From Candidatus Zixiibacteriota bacterium (GTDB taxonomy: Bacteria; Zixibacteria; MSB-5A5; GN15; JACZUZ01), in NCBI GenBank assembly GCA_024280775.1, contig JAJRPM010000012.1, forward strand, positions 227,363 through 291,362: a stretch of DNA of 64,000 nt. Direction: 5' to 3'. The notes under the pieces are model-generated. The model had not been told where the DNA came from. It did not search any database and saw only the letters and a program-made list of their open reading frames with translations. Positions 1-9,637 of the stretch are shown here, one piece after another. The position numbers and the translations under genes are program-made. Position 1 is the stretch's first letter. Every line of letters begins with the position of its first letter.

Positions 1-804
1 TGCGTAAAGCAACGTGATCTCAAGAAGGGCGATAGAATTGTAGTCGGCGCCGAGGGAATCAGAGTCGAGCCGGAATTCATCGAGCGCGACAGATCTGAAT
101 TCGGATTCATGACCGGCGATGTTTCCTCCGAGCGTGTTGTGCGCATCGTAGTAGATTCAGTAGCGGAAATCATGTCCGACCGCACAAAAAAAATTGTAGT
201 AGTCGCCGGACCAGTGCTAGTGCACACCGGTGGCTCAGGTTCTTTCGGGCGGTTAGTTGAAAACGGTTATGTGCACGGACTTCTCTCAGGAAACGCGCTG
301 GCCGTGCATGATATAGAAAACCAACTCTATGGCACTTCATTGGGTATAGACACCAAAACTGGTGAGGCAGTGGATGGAGGCAACAGTCACCATCTGCGAG
401 CGATCAACGAAGTCCGTCGCGCCGGTTCGATAAAGAATCTTGTCGACGAAGGAGCGCTTACTCGCGGAGTGATGAGCTCAATAGTAAAAGCAAATGTCCC
501 CTATGCATTAGCTGGCTCAATCCGCGATGACGGCCCACTCCCAGAAACAATCACCGACATGAACGAGGCGCAAAGCGCCTACGGAAAAATCCTCGAAGGC
601 GCCGATGTCTGCCTGATGCTCGCCTCAATGCTACACTCAATAGCAGTAGGCAACATGATCCCCGCCCGAGTCCTAACCGTCTGCGTAGACATCAACCCCC
701 CAGTAGTAACCAAACTAAAAGACCGAGGCTCCCACCAAGCAATAGGAGTAGTAACCGACGTAGGCCTGTTCCTACACCTACTAGCTAATAGACTTTGCAC
801 TTGA
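1..804 (+). CDS. TIGR00300-family ornithine cyclodeaminase (LOR/SDH-type domain), 5' truncated
   Basis: The reading frame is open from base 1, so the gene enters from the left; only the C-terminal 267 residues are seen. The visible part has the hallmarks of the TIGR00300 (LOR/SDH-type) family: VVVAGP, HTGG, NALAVHDIE, YGTSLG, HHLRAINEVRRAGSI, AGSIRDDGPLP, MLHSIAVGN, CVDINP and VTDVG. Members are NAD-dependent ornithine cyclodeaminases (ornithine to proline plus ammonia), characterised in methanococci and as the C-terminal part of cyanobacterial ArgZ/AgrE. Whether an arginine dihydrolase domain precedes it lies outside the window. The internal ATG at 109 is not the real start, because conserved family sequence precedes it in frame. 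Codons toward the 3' end become A/C-ending. Assignment to the family is firm; the exact substrate is inferred. Confidence 0.85.
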   Translation, partial: CVKQRDLKKGDRIVVGAEGIRVEPEFIERDRSEFGFMTGDVSSERVVRIVVDSVAEIMSDRTKKIVVVAGPVLVHTGGSGSFGRLVENGYVHGLLSGNALAVHDIENQLYGTSLGIDTKTGEAVDGGNSHHLRAINEVRRAGSIKNLVDEGALTRGVMSSIVKANVPYALAGSIRDDGPLPETITDMNEAQSAYGKILEGADVCLMLASMLHSIAVGNMIPARVLTVCVDINPPVVTKLKDRGSHQAIGVVTDVGLFLHLLANRLCT

Positions 805-921
805 TTCCATACAACCGCATCACTTTGTTCGGTTTACAAAACATATATCAATCATCAAACTTGCTTTAGAGTAACGAAGCGTCGTATCATAATGACATGC
901 TAGTATGATGGACTACATATC

Positions 922-1692
922 ATGAAATTACTTTTGGATAAATCACTTGCTCAGAATTACACAAGCAAAGCGCAACAAGCTCGCGTAATGACTGAAGGGT
1001 GGCTAGGCAAGAACGCCTTTTGTCCCAATTGCGGAAATTCAACACTAACTAGATATGTAAACAATAAACCTGTCGCTGATTTCTTCTGCAAAAATTGCCA
1101 AGAAGATTATGAGCTAAAAAGTAAGAAGAACACCCTTGGCAAGAAAATCGTTGACGGCGCCTACAAGACGATGATCGCGCGTTTGCAGAGCCCCGATAAT
1201 CCAAATCTATTTCTGTTGACCTACAAACCAATTTCTTATGAGGTGTCAAATTTATTGGTAATTCCAAAGCGCTTTTTTGTATCAGAGATTATAGAGAAGC
1301 GCAAACCTCTTGCCGATTCAGCAAGGCGAGCTGGATGGACAGGTTGCAACATCTTACTTCGGAGTATTCCATCTTCGGGAAAGATATTTCTAGTTAAGAA
1401 CAAGCAGGTTGAACCCACCGCGAGCGTTATGAAAAAATGGAAGAGAACTCTGTTCCTCGGAGAAGAGCGAGAACAATCAGCAAAGGGATGGCTCTTGGAT
1501 GTGATGAGGTTTGTGGAAGAAATAGGAAAAAGAGAATTTTCGTTGAGTGACATTTATTCATTTGAAGATAATCTCAGCCTGCTACACCCCGGCAATAAAC
1601 ACATCAGAGACAAAATCAGGCAACAACTACAAGTTTTGCGAGACAAAGGCTATCTGGAATTCGTCTCGCGCGGTAACTATCGAATAACATGA
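922..1692 (+). CDS. dpnI: DpnI-family methyl-directed type IIM restriction endonuclease
   Basis: This 256-residue protein matches Streptococcus DpnI in length and layout. DpnI cuts GATC only when the adenine is N6-methylated. A zinc finger is formed by CPNC (34-37) and CKNC (56-59). The PD-(D/E)xK catalytic residues fall at D53, E64 and K66 (PVADFF, then ELK), the same numbering as in DpnI. TARRAGW-type sequence (SARRAGWTGCNI, near 133-145) and the C-terminal winged helix with KIRQQLQVLRDKGYLEF are also conserved; in DpnI that domain also reads methylated DNA. Known of the family: it restricts incoming Dam-methylated DNA and needs a host without GATC adenine methylation. No Dam or DpnII-type methylase lies beside it. 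A 54-residue ORF follows 6 bases downstream. Gene identity is very secure; activity is inferred from intact catalytic residues. Confidence 0.96.
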   Translation: MKLLLDKSLAQNYTSKAQQARVMTEGWLGKNAFCPNCGNSTLTRYVNNKPVADFFCKNCQEDYELKSKKNTLGKKIVDGAYKTMIARLQSPDNPNLFLLTYKPISYEVSNLLVIPKRFFVSEIIEKRKPLADSARRAGWTGCNILLRSIPSSGKIFLVKNKQVEPTASVMKKWKRTLFLGEEREQSAKGWLLDVMRFVEEIGKREFSLSDIYSFEDNLSLLHPGNKHIRDKIRQQLQVLRDKGYLEFVSRGNYRIT

Positions 1693-1698
1693 GCAACT

Positions 1699-1863
1699 AT
1701 GAATTACAAAGAGCTTCAAATAATAGATGATAAGATTCGTTCTTACTTCAAGACAACCTGCGAGCCATTTGACTATTTGGAATGGGATGGTCAGGTCTTG
1801 CAAGTATGGCTGAACAATGAAATCATAGAGACGTACTTCAGGGAGGATTTGGGATTGCACTGA
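1699..1863 (+). CDS. small hypothetical protein downstream of the DpnI-like gene
   Basis: An ATG at 1699 opens a 54-codon frame ending at TGA 1861-1863, six bases after the DpnI stop, so it is probably co-transcribed. The product is acidic and aromatic-rich (starts MNYKELQIIDDKIR, contains FDYLEWDGQVLQVW, ends YFREDLGLH) with no signal peptide or membrane segment. I do not recognise a family. The composition looks protein-like and the tight spacing favours a real gene, perhaps an accessory or immunity-type partner, but that is a guess from position only. Confidence 0.45.
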   Translation: MNYKELQIIDDKIRSYFKTTCEPFDYLEWDGQVLQVWLNNEIIETYFREDLGLH

Positions 1864-1936
1864 TTTCCTGATTTCAGAGTGAGTCTTCACCTTCCTGAAT
1901 TGACTTACATGCCCTCAAGATTGATTCAGGTTTTTG

Positions 1937-2678
1937 TCATTCAATCAAGAAACTCATATGTACTGTTGAAACTATTTCCTTTTCTATCGATGTGGCGTCA
2001 CTGATACCGCGTGCGGAAACTGACTGCGAATGCAGTGGGCGGATTTGAAAAACACCGACTCTAGCAGAAACAGGCGCTCCGACAGTCTTGCCGGTAGATT
2101 CAGCGATTTGTTTTGCGCGTAGTGTCGCATTTTCAGTAGCCTTGCGAATCATTTTCAGATTTAGAGAGTCAAGTTTCGTGAACAGATACCTTGGGTTAGA
2201 TGAATTCAATACCCAGTTCAATTAGCTTGCCTGCATCATTCGCAAGAGACGCTATACGTGTCACATCATCCACCGACACTGTTACACTTTGAGTCAATAC
2301 GTATTTTCCCGTTTGTGCATTGCGCTTCTCAATATGACGAATACGCACAACGCCAGTCTTAAGCAAGCTATCTGGATAACCTGATTCATTGAGAAAGTCC
2401 TTAGTCGTTTGCATATCTCTAGAAACAAGCGCATACGCTCCAGATAAAGTAGGCCCGGTCACAGAAATCGTACCTGACCATATCCCATAGTTAGAAGTAA
2501 TTCTGTGGAAGGCCGCGCCGGTGACAGAGATGCTCTGTCCGAGCGATTTTACTTTCATCGCAGTATTGGAAACGACCACGGCGCAGATAATTAGCGCTAT
2601 CCCTATAATTGCGCTTGAAATGACGTAGTAAATCTTTTCACCAAACTGTCTTTTGCTATGTGTGCCATTTGCAGTCAT
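1937..2678 (-). pseudogene. SIMPL-domain (DUF541) protein, frameshifted
   Basis: Two overlapping minus-strand frames together encode one SIMPL-domain envelope protein. The first (start about 2678, an ATG preceded by GAGGG) gives a membrane anchor (IIGIALIICAVVVSNTA) and the N-terminal half, ending ...IELGIEF then a stop near 2196. The second continues with the family sequence SSNPRYLFTKLDSLNLKMIRKAT and ends with SIEKEIVSTVHMSFLIE. The switch falls at about 2200-2210 around GAATTC and needs one extra or two missing bases. SIMPL proteins are periplasmic or membrane-anchored and of mostly unknown role. The break could be a true mutation or a base-calling error; both halves keep family sequence without other damage, so it is recent. 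The longer start at 2714 is less likely because the downstream ATG has the better ribosome site. Confidence 0.75.
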
Positions 2679-2823
2679 ACGTATATCCCTCGATTGGTTG
2701 TTCTCAATTAGCATGCAACTCTCGAAAAAGCTCAGCTAACAGCATAAAACGCCGGACTTGTACTGTTTATACACAAGCCCTGCTGGTTTTGTTCGATTGA
2801 ATCTCAATAGCCACCGCTTGAAC

Positions 2824-5800
2824 CTACTTCAACAAAACCATCTTCTTCGACAACTTCGTAGCCCCGGCGCTTAGCTTGTAGAAATACATCCCCGAAGCAA
2901 ACTCGCTGGCATCCCATGTCACTACATGAGCGCCTGCCTCTTTAACCTCATCAACCAATGTCTCCACCTTCTGCCCAAGAATATTGTAAACTCTCAATGT
3001 CACTTGTGCGCGACTAGGAACAGAATAACTAATCTTGGTAGTAGGATTAAACGGATTTGGATAATTTTGCGCAAGAGCAAACGTCTTAGGCAAGGTCTGC
3101 TCTTCATCATCACTTGTCACATCAGTCTGAAAATCACCAAGTATCTCAGCGAAGAAATCCTGCGCCTGCTGAGGCTCCCATTCCCACGGATTGGAAATCA
3201 AGACATAGGCGGTATGAGTCTCAGGAGTATACTTCACACCAATCGGCAATCCTTCAAAATCCGAAGCAGTGTCACGTCCACTTACCCAAGTGTAAAGGAC
3301 TTCTGTATTGTCACCTCGGGGAAACATAACGCCCTTATTGGGAATTGGTCCTTCAGTCAATTCTATTGGAGAAGTGTAAAACCCGCTGTGATGATATGAC
3401 AAATCCGGGAATCCGTTGTCGGAAGCCGCCGAAGCCCCGACTGGTTGATAAAAACCGTTAACCGAGTCGAGTTCCACTTGACCTGTTGCGGCAGGAACCA
3501 TTAGTACCGAGTCGAGTCCAAATATCTCTCCGCCCAAGTCGTACTTACTTGAATTAGCTTCTAGAAACACTGTGCGCACAAGATTGTTCGGTGTCTCAAA
3601 ACTTCTATTTGGAGCAAAGCCTATTCCAAGGTCTACCAGGCTCCCGCCGGAGCGAGCGTATTCCATTACCCAATATACCCTGTCGCGATCTAACTGCGTA
3701 CGACCGCTAATCATATTCCCTCCCGAACCATCGACAATGACTGTCTCATAGTTTGCGGTAAGACGGTAATGAGGTGGCCACTGCGATAACTCGCCACGAG
3801 GCGCTCTCCGAAAAGTAAAATCAACATCATAGTTTACCAATAGATCTCGATAGAAATGAAAAATGCTCTTAGTCATTGGAACTGTTATTCCGTTGGTTCG
3901 TAACGAGTCCGAAAGAATAACCAAAACCGATTTACGCTCCTCCGGAACAGTGTATCCAATAACTGGCGCAGACAACTCAGATTCATTTCCAGCAAAGTCA
4001 ACGGCAGTCACTCCGTAAATAAATTTCTCCGGAGCGCCAGGAGATTCAACAAATGACAGCTCTTCCCCGGGAACTTGCGCATGCTCAATCTTGGAAGTAA
4101 GACACACAATAGTTGAATCAAATCGCCAAACCGCTCCCGAATCCTGAGTGACTTCCATGAAAGAATCTACCACAAAATCACTGCATATCACTTCGAGTTC
4201 GGCTCTCCAAAGTAGATTACATTCTCCGATTCCCACTACATTTAGCGAGCTGTAACTAGCTATTGTATCAGAGAGCCGGTACACGTTGAAATGATCAATG
4301 TCCGGATCATCAGTTTTCCAAAGCAGTGTTATCTCTTCACTGCCGCTTATATAGCCGTTTTCCAATTGGTCTTTGTTGCGAAACATAGCGCTGTCCCATC
4401 TTGGCGCTTTGGGAATACCGTACTGAAAAACAACTGGCTCGGAAATCGGTGTTACTGAATCAGGCGCCGGATGTACTGCAACCGCCGCCGCATACCACTT
4501 TCCGTCTTGTAGATCAGTTAGCCTGAAAGTATCTGTAGCAACATTCGCTATGATATTCTCTGGTACAAATTGCGGGGTATCGACCAGAATATACTGACAG
4601 GCCACAGCGCTATCCGGCGCCATCGCCAAATACACATCGTAACTTTCCACCGATGGACTCCCGCTGAACAACCAACTCATCAGTGGCTCTGACGATAACT
4701 TGTCATCAAGTACCGGTTGTGGCGGAGGGGAAATTATTCTGACATCGTAGCCCGACACATATAGTGATTCAGCTGCGGCTATATTTCTTTGCAAGTCAGT
4801 TAGATCCAGTTTTGAATAATAAGTTTCTGGCTGAAGCGGATTAAAGAAATCAGCGAAATCGGTTGGGCCTACATGGTAATTATCACCTATAGCAATCGCC
4901 ACCACAAATACCAACGAATCACCCGGCGCCAGTGAAACGCCTCCTTGTGAAATCAGAAACCTGGTATCGAATCCATCAGCGAAGTTTGGATCCCCTGGAG
5001 GTAGCCAAAGAGGTGTATGGTCAACACTTGCAAAAAGCTGATCATAGTCCACTTCTGGATGGGAGAGGATATAGTATTTGTTTTTCGCGCCTTCCGGTGT
5101 GCCAAGAAAACCACCGAAATCTCTGAATGGATCTTCATCTGTCCCTGACATTCGTGGGCCGAAATCCAAAGCCGCCGTTCCATTGCTTATCCACCAATTG
5201 AACGACGGCGGTTTCAAAGTTGTCGTGTCAGAATGTCTGATATCAAGAATCTTAACTCCCAAAACTGCACGTGTCGATTGTTCTGTCCAATCAAGGCCGA
5301 GATCGTTTACCGGGTGCCCGTCATTGTCTGCTAGATAGGCAATTCCCTCCAAATATCCGGTAATATCATCGGTGAATCCGTCCGAGTTTGATTTTAACAT
5401 AATGTCTCCATCCATATACAGGCCGACATATACATCTTGGAGTGTGTCTGGATTGAATGAATTTGTGATTTGATATTCAATCACCGCAAAATCGTTGTTG
5501 GGCTCTCGATTCCAAGCCATGCTCAACTGCTTAACAGTGATGCCCAATGCGCCCGGTGTATTGGGTACATTCCAAATCGGCGGTAAGGAGTCATGGTAAA
5601 TTGCCTCAAAATTTTCATCAGCAACTCCCGAGACAATCCTCACCCCGGGATTCTCAGGGTCAGGAAGCATAGTCTCAGAGCTCGCCCAGCCATCTGCGCC
5701 CACCGAAACTAGTGTGTCTCTGCCGACAATAGCCCCAACCCACAACGATCCACCGAAGAGGTAGTCAAGGAAGGAATTTTTTGGAAACTCAAACCCCGGC

Positions 5801-6084
5801 AACTGGTCATGAGTTCCCGGCTCGAAAGTTGCGGTGGTAAAACCGTTTCCGATTGTGCCATTATGTGGAATAGTTAACTCGAAAGAGCCACTGCGATGTA
5901 CACGAACCACTGGCGCTATAGAGCTGGCGGATGGTGAGGCCTGGCGATTTGTTTCGCCTTTCGGTCGGAAGAGATTGCGAGCTCCTAGATTCGTAGTCAG
6001 CCCCAATGAAATGACTAATGCCCCAAGCGCTAGCTCAACGAATAGCAATGTTCGGGGTTGATAGTGCAACTTTGTCTTAAACAT
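2824..6084 (-). CDS. large secreted protein with T9SS type A sorting domain
   Basis: A 1086-residue protein with an N-terminal signal/anchor (LLFVELALGALVISLGL, about 13-29). Residues about 60-420 form a domain typical of FCB-group secreted proteins (NGTIGNGFT, NSFLDYLFGGSLWVGAIVG, IEYQITN, VYVGLYMDGDIM). About 455-715 look like fibronectin/Ig-type beta modules (YDVYLAMAPDS, FNVYRLSDT, YGVTAVDFAGNES). About 720-950 may be a flavodoxin-like or glutamine-amidotransferase-like domain. The C-terminal sorting tail (about 1000-1086) has FALAQNYPNPFNPTTKIS and ends SKKMVLLK. The family uses the tail for secretion and anchoring through a Por-type system. A catalytic function is not apparent. It stands alone between the SIMPL gene and the divergent M24 peptidase gene. 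Confidence 0.85.
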   Translation of the reverse strand: MFKTKLHYQPRTLLFVELALGALVISLGLTTNLGARNLFRPKGETNRQASPSASSIAPVVRVHRSGSFELTIPHNGTIGNGFTTATFEPGTHDQLPGFEFPKNSFLDYLFGGSLWVGAIVGRDTLVSVGADGWASSETMLPDPENPGVRIVSGVADENFEAIYHDSLPPIWNVPNTPGALGITVKQLSMAWNREPNNDFAVIEYQITNSFNPDTLQDVYVGLYMDGDIMLKSNSDGFTDDITGYLEGIAYLADNDGHPVNDLGLDWTEQSTRAVLGVKILDIRHSDTTTLKPPSFNWWISNGTAALDFGPRMSGTDEDPFRDFGGFLGTPEGAKNKYYILSHPEVDYDQLFASVDHTPLWLPPGDPNFADGFDTRFLISQGGVSLAPGDSLVFVVAIAIGDNYHVGPTDFADFFNPLQPETYYSKLDLTDLQRNIAAAESLYVSGYDVRIISPPPQPVLDDKLSSEPLMSWLFSGSPSVESYDVYLAMAPDSAVACQYILVDTPQFVPENIIANVATDTFRLTDLQDGKWYAAAVAVHPAPDSVTPISEPVVFQYGIPKAPRWDSAMFRNKDQLENGYISGSEEITLLWKTDDPDIDHFNVYRLSDTIASYSSLNVVGIGECNLLWRAELEVICSDFVVDSFMEVTQDSGAVWRFDSTIVCLTSKIEHAQVPGEELSFVESPGAPEKFIYGVTAVDFAGNESELSAPVIGYTVPEERKSVLVILSDSLRTNGITVPMTKSIFHFYRDLLVNYDVDFTFRRAPRGELSQWPPHYRLTANYETVIVDGSGGNMISGRTQLDRDRVYWVMEYARSGGSLVDLGIGFAPNRSFETPNNLVRTVFLEANSSKYDLGGEIFGLDSVLMVPAATGQVELDSVNGFYQPVGASAASDNGFPDLSYHHSGFYTSPIELTEGPIPNKGVMFPRGDNTEVLYTWVSGRDTASDFEGLPIGVKYTPETHTAYVLISNPWEWEPQQAQDFFAEILGDFQTDVTSDDEEQTLPKTFALAQNYPNPFNPTTKISYSVPSRAQVTLRVYNILGQKVETLVDEVKEAGAHVVTWDASEFASGMYFYKLSAGATKLSKKMVLLK

Positions 6085-6328
6085 GCAGAAATCCCTTTCG
6101 AGTTTGTGGTCTCATTAAGGGAGAGAGAGTCTACTACACTCAAGATACAGGTCTAGCACGTTTTGTCAAGGGCTGATGTTCTGCGATGTTAGGTGGATCG
6201 TAGGGGTCATGTTACTAAGTCCATGCAAGAGACCGAAATACTACAACTTCCAGCTCCTTGACAAACTACCTATTCTTGCTTCAATTACCGCTTGAATGAA
6301 AACTATCTCATTCAAGGAAGCAAAAACC

Positions 6329-7630
6329 ATGCGAAAAACACTCTCATACCTGACCCTAATAATCGGACTTATCATGACTACATTAGCCCCATCACAACCA
6401 GCCTCCGCCGCTACCACTCTCAATCAAGCCGGAGTGGAAAGAACCCAACGTGTCCTAACTGAACTAGGAATCGACGGATGGCTTCTCTACGATTTCCACG
6501 GACACAACTCCGTCGCCGTCGAATTTCTCGGACTTTCCGGTGTAGTGACACGTCGTTCATTCTATTTCATCCCGGCGCAAGGCGAGCCAATTGGATTCGT
6601 ACACAAAATCGAAGAAGACAAATTTGTAGATCTCCCCGGCAAGAAAATCACCTACTCCAACTATCGAATACTAGAAAGCGCATTAAACGCCGAACTAAAG
6701 TCGGCAATCGGCGCCACATCAAAAAGGCTCGCGATGGAATACTCGCCGATGGGTCGCCTGCCATACATCGGCATAGTCGATGCCGGCACAGTAGAGCTAA
6801 TCCGCTCCTTCGGATTTGATATCGTCACCTCAGCTGACATTGTTGCAAAACTTGAAGCGGCGCTATCTCCGGAACGTCAAGACCTGCACCGCGAGGCGTG
6901 CAAGAAGAACATAGCCATCAAAGATGAAGCCTTCGACTACATCAAGGGCAAACTGGAAAGCCAGACTCGTGTCGATGAATATGAAGTTGCGCAGTTCATA
7001 ATGACGCGCTACGCCGAAGAAGGAATGGTCGCCGACCACTATCCGATTGTTGCAGTAAACGCCTATGCCGGAAATCCTCACTACGAGCCAATGCCCGAAG
7101 GCTCCAACGAAATCAAGAACGGTGATTTGATTCTAATTGACATGTGGGCCAAGCTCGACACACCCGATGGTGTCTATTCAGACTTATGCTGGATGGGTTA
7201 TGCCAACGGACCCGGTCATGAGAAAGCGCCAGCGCTCTATGTTGAATTGTTCAACTATGTTCTGCAAGCGCAACAAGCGGCATTCGATTATATCAAAGAC
7301 AATTTCGGCAAAGGCCCAGTGTATGGCGCAGATGCAGATGACGCATCACGCAAAGTTATCACAGATGCCGGTTACGGAGAATTCTTCACCCATCGCACCG
7401 GCCATTCAATCACCGGTGATGTACACGGAAGTGGTCCAAACATCGACAATCTCGAAACCGAAGACAAACGAGCGCTATTGCCAGGACACGCATTTTCACT
7501 AGAGCCAGGAATATACAATTTCGACAAAAACTACGGCTTCCGCTCAGAAATCGATGTGCTAATAACCAAAGACGGACCAGTAGTGACAACCACACCACAA
7601 CAAACCGAGTTACTGTTACTATTCAAATAG
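6329..7630 (+). CDS. exported M24 family metallopeptidase (Xaa-Pro aminopeptidase-like)
   Basis: M24 (pita-bread) peptidases are dinuclear metal enzymes that remove N-terminal residues, often before proline. From the ATG at 6329 (AAGGAA about 10 bases upstream) the protein is 433 residues with a signal peptide (MRKTLSYLTLIIGLIMTTLA...ASA). An upstream in-frame ATG at 6296 would bury that signal, so I prefer the later start. The first half is the creatinase/prolidase N-terminal domain; the second carries all five expected metal ligands: D in LILIDMW, D in GVYSDLCW, H in HRTGHSI, E in FSLEPGIY and E in GFRSEIDVLI. Export suggests periplasmic peptide degradation. A palindromic repeat follows the gene. 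Substrate specificity cannot be read from sequence. Confidence 0.9.
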   Translation: MRKTLSYLTLIIGLIMTTLAPSQPASAATTLNQAGVERTQRVLTELGIDGWLLYDFHGHNSVAVEFLGLSGVVTRRSFYFIPAQGEPIGFVHKIEEDKFVDLPGKKITYSNYRILESALNAELKSAIGATSKRLAMEYSPMGRLPYIGIVDAGTVELIRSFGFDIVTSADIVAKLEAALSPERQDLHREACKKNIAIKDEAFDYIKGKLESQTRVDEYEVAQFIMTRYAEEGMVADHYPIVAVNAYAGNPHYEPMPEGSNEIKNGDLILIDMWAKLDTPDGVYSDLCWMGYANGPGHEKAPALYVELFNYVLQAQQAAFDYIKDNFGKGPVYGADADDASRKVITDAGYGEFFTHRTGHSITGDVHGSGPNIDNLETEDKRALLPGHAFSLEPGIYNFDKNYGFRSEIDVLITKDGPVVTTTPQQTELLLLFK

Positions 7631-7656
7631 AAAGCGTCGTTTAGGTAGCATATTCT

Positions 7657-7736
7657 GTAGGGGCGGGGTTTCCCCGCCCTTCTTCAATCCATATTGATAG
7701 CCACCCCACACACGGGCGCCGAAACGACGCCCCTAC
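7657..7736. repeat. palindromic intergenic repeat (GTAGGGGCG type)
   Basis: The element begins GTAGGGGCG and ends CGCCCCTAC, an inverted pair enclosing a short GC hairpin (GGGCGGGG ttt CCCCGCCC, about 7661-7679) and a second GGGCGCC-containing segment. It fills the gap between the M24 and Nudix genes. The GC hairpin could terminate transcription, but the T run after it is short (TTCTTC). The look is that of a REP/MITE-like mobile palindrome. Confidence 0.6.
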
Positions 7737-7757
7737 TCTAAAACCTTTGCGCCGACC

Positions 7758-8312
7758 ATGTTCGTAACCAAAAACCTAATCACCAAAGCCGAATCCCTCT
7801 ACGGAACACCGGTAGAGAAATACATCATAGCCCCACTAAAAGAACCCGAACTGGACTTTATCAAAAAGACCCAAAAGCGCGGCAGGGAACATGATGTCAC
7901 ATTCCTAATTTTCAACGAGGCCGGAGAGATAGCAGTGATGAACAAACATGGCTATCCTGAAAATCTCTACCGCCCACCGTCAGGCGGGCTAGATCCTGAT
8001 GAGTCATTCACCGATGGAATCAAACGCGAAGCCTATGAAGAAACCGGATTAGAAATTGAACTTGAGAGGTATTTACTACGAGTAACAGTAGATTTCAAAT
8101 CAGAAACACGAACACTTCGCTGGTACACTCACGTATTCGTCTGCAAGGCGCTAACTCAAGAAATCACCCCGCATGACACCAAAGAAATCCGCGAGGCCAA
8201 ATGGGCCCCAATGACAATCTTCGATGAATTTCGCGAACGTGTCAAAGCCTATGACAAAGGCGGCATACAATACCGCCGAATGTTACATGATGAAATATTG
8301 AATTTGTTGTAA
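7758..8312 (+). CDS. Nudix hydrolase
   Basis: A 184-residue cytoplasmic protein with a perfect Nudix box, Gx5Ex7REUxEExGU, read here as GGLDPDE, then SFTDGIK, then REAYEETGLEI (about residues 73-96). The box binds divalent metal and hydrolyses nucleoside diphosphates linked to another moiety. Around it is the standard alpha/beta fold (VTFLIFNEAGEIAVMNKHGYP before, LRWYTHVFVC after). The N-terminal 40 residues are not part of the core domain. Substrate is unknown. The ATG at 7758 has no clear ribosome-binding site. It converges with the minus-strand epimerase gene, 26 bases away. Confidence 0.9.
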   Translation: MFVTKNLITKAESLYGTPVEKYIIAPLKEPELDFIKKTQKRGREHDVTFLIFNEAGEIAVMNKHGYPENLYRPPSGGLDPDESFTDGIKREAYEETGLEIELERYLLRVTVDFKSETRTLRWYTHVFVCKALTQEITPHDTKEIREAKWAPMTIFDEFRERVKAYDKGGIQYRRMLHDEILNLL

Positions 8313-8338
8313 TGCGAGTTTTCAAAAAGACGCTGCAG

Positions 8339-9397
8339 TTACAGCCACTTCTTAAACAAAGCCAAAATCCCCTGATCCCAGCCAACCCTATGTGTCACTC
8401 CCGGCTTGGCTGTCTCAAGTTCATCTTTGTGTTCAAGATACCACTTATGTGATCCTATCAGCGCATCTTTGTTGGAGTGTTTCGCTTTCCAGCCCAGCTT
8501 AGATTCAATCTTGTCAGTAGAAACATAACTGTCTTTGTCAGCTGTTCCATAAACCCACTTATACAAAGGCGAAACACCGATCATCTCAAAGAACGCTAAA
8601 GCGGGTTTAACAATTTTCGCCGGAGTAGGCATAATCCGTGAACCATTACCTGCAAAATCACACAAAGCGCCAACATCCTGCCGAACCTGTTCATACTGTG
8701 TAGCGCCAACGTTGAACACATCATTAGTCGCCGACGGATCAAGTGTACCTGCTAACCTAATCGCCTCAATCAAATCTGTAACTTCCAGCAATTGATACTT
8801 GTTGTAGCCTTTTCCGATAATCGGAATTCGTTTACCCGAATCAACCCAATCATATAGTATCTGGAACACGCCCAAACGCGCAGTGCCGATAAATGTGTTC
8901 GGACGAATGATAGTGATACACAAACCTCTATCACGAAACTCACGGCAAATCTCTTCGCCTAGAATCTTAGTCTCACCATAAGCGCCAACACCAATCACCG
9001 GATCATCCTCAACCAAAGGATGTTTCTCCGGAACTCCATAAACCGCAGTTGAGCTGATAAATATAAAACGCTCAACTCCGCAATCCTGTGCAACTTCCAG
9101 CGTGGTGCGCAATCCGTTGACATTGGTCGAGTAAATATCTTCTCGCTTACAAAGCGGAAGAGCCGCGGCGGTATGGATAATAACCTCGATGTTATTGTCC
9201 TTTATCAATTTGGTCATCGCATCCTTATCGCGAACATCGACATTGACCAAAAGCGCGCCCTCAGGATATTCCTCCTTGAAAAAAGGAGCTATATCATTGA
9301 ACGCCATAAATGCAACGCCAAAACCCGGCAACTGCTGGGCTACGTGATATCCCAAAAATCCAGCCCCGCCGGTTACTAATACTCGCTTATTCTTCAT
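8339..9397 (-). CDS. NAD-dependent epimerase/dehydratase (extended SDR family)
   Basis: A 352-residue extended short-chain dehydrogenase. The N-terminal Rossmann motif is TGGAGFLG (9-16). HTAAALP, FISSTAVYGVPE and the catalytic YGETK (YxxxK, about residues 140-144) follow, with IIRPNTFIG after the catalytic site. Such enzymes act on nucleotide-sugars or on sterol/flavonoid-like substrates; the C-terminal substrate half (TDKIESKLGWKAKHS) resembles sugar-nucleotide epimerases but is not specific enough to name one. It stands alone, converging with the Nudix gene. Function beyond NAD(P)-dependent sugar-nucleotide chemistry is not supported. Confidence 0.85.
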   Translation of the reverse strand: MKNKRVLVTGGAGFLGYHVAQQLPGFGVAFMAFNDIAPFFKEEYPEGALLVNVDVRDKDAMTKLIKDNNIEVIIHTAAALPLCKREDIYSTNVNGLRTTLEVAQDCGVERFIFISSTAVYGVPEKHPLVEDDPVIGVGAYGETKILGEEICREFRDRGLCITIIRPNTFIGTARLGVFQILYDWVDSGKRIPIIGKGYNKYQLLEVTDLIEAIRLAGTLDPSATNDVFNVGATQYEQVRQDVGALCDFAGNGSRIMPTPAKIVKPALAFFEMIGVSPLYKWVYGTADKDSYVSTDKIESKLGWKAKHSNKDALIGSHKWYLEHKDELETAKPGVTHRVGWDQGILALFKKWL

Positions 9398-9637
9398 AAA
9401 TCGCTCTATTACAGGGACTTGCCAATCCCAGAGTTATCCTGTTAACTTGAGAGAATCAGCTCTCTCGCTCAGTGAGCAGTATACGGAAAATTCCGCCGGA
9501 GCGCCAAAGCGCAAAAATGTGACCAATAAGCCCTTGCCATAGAATACCAGCCCGGCTTATCTTATCGCAGAGAAATTATTCACGTTAATCGTCGGTAGAT
9601 GCGACACCCCAGGAAGCTCAAAAAGGGAGAGCAGAAA

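Noticed and set aside
6296..6328. Upstream ATG for the M24 peptidase
   Set aside because: The ATG at 6329 has a ribosome site and places the signal peptide at the N-terminus.
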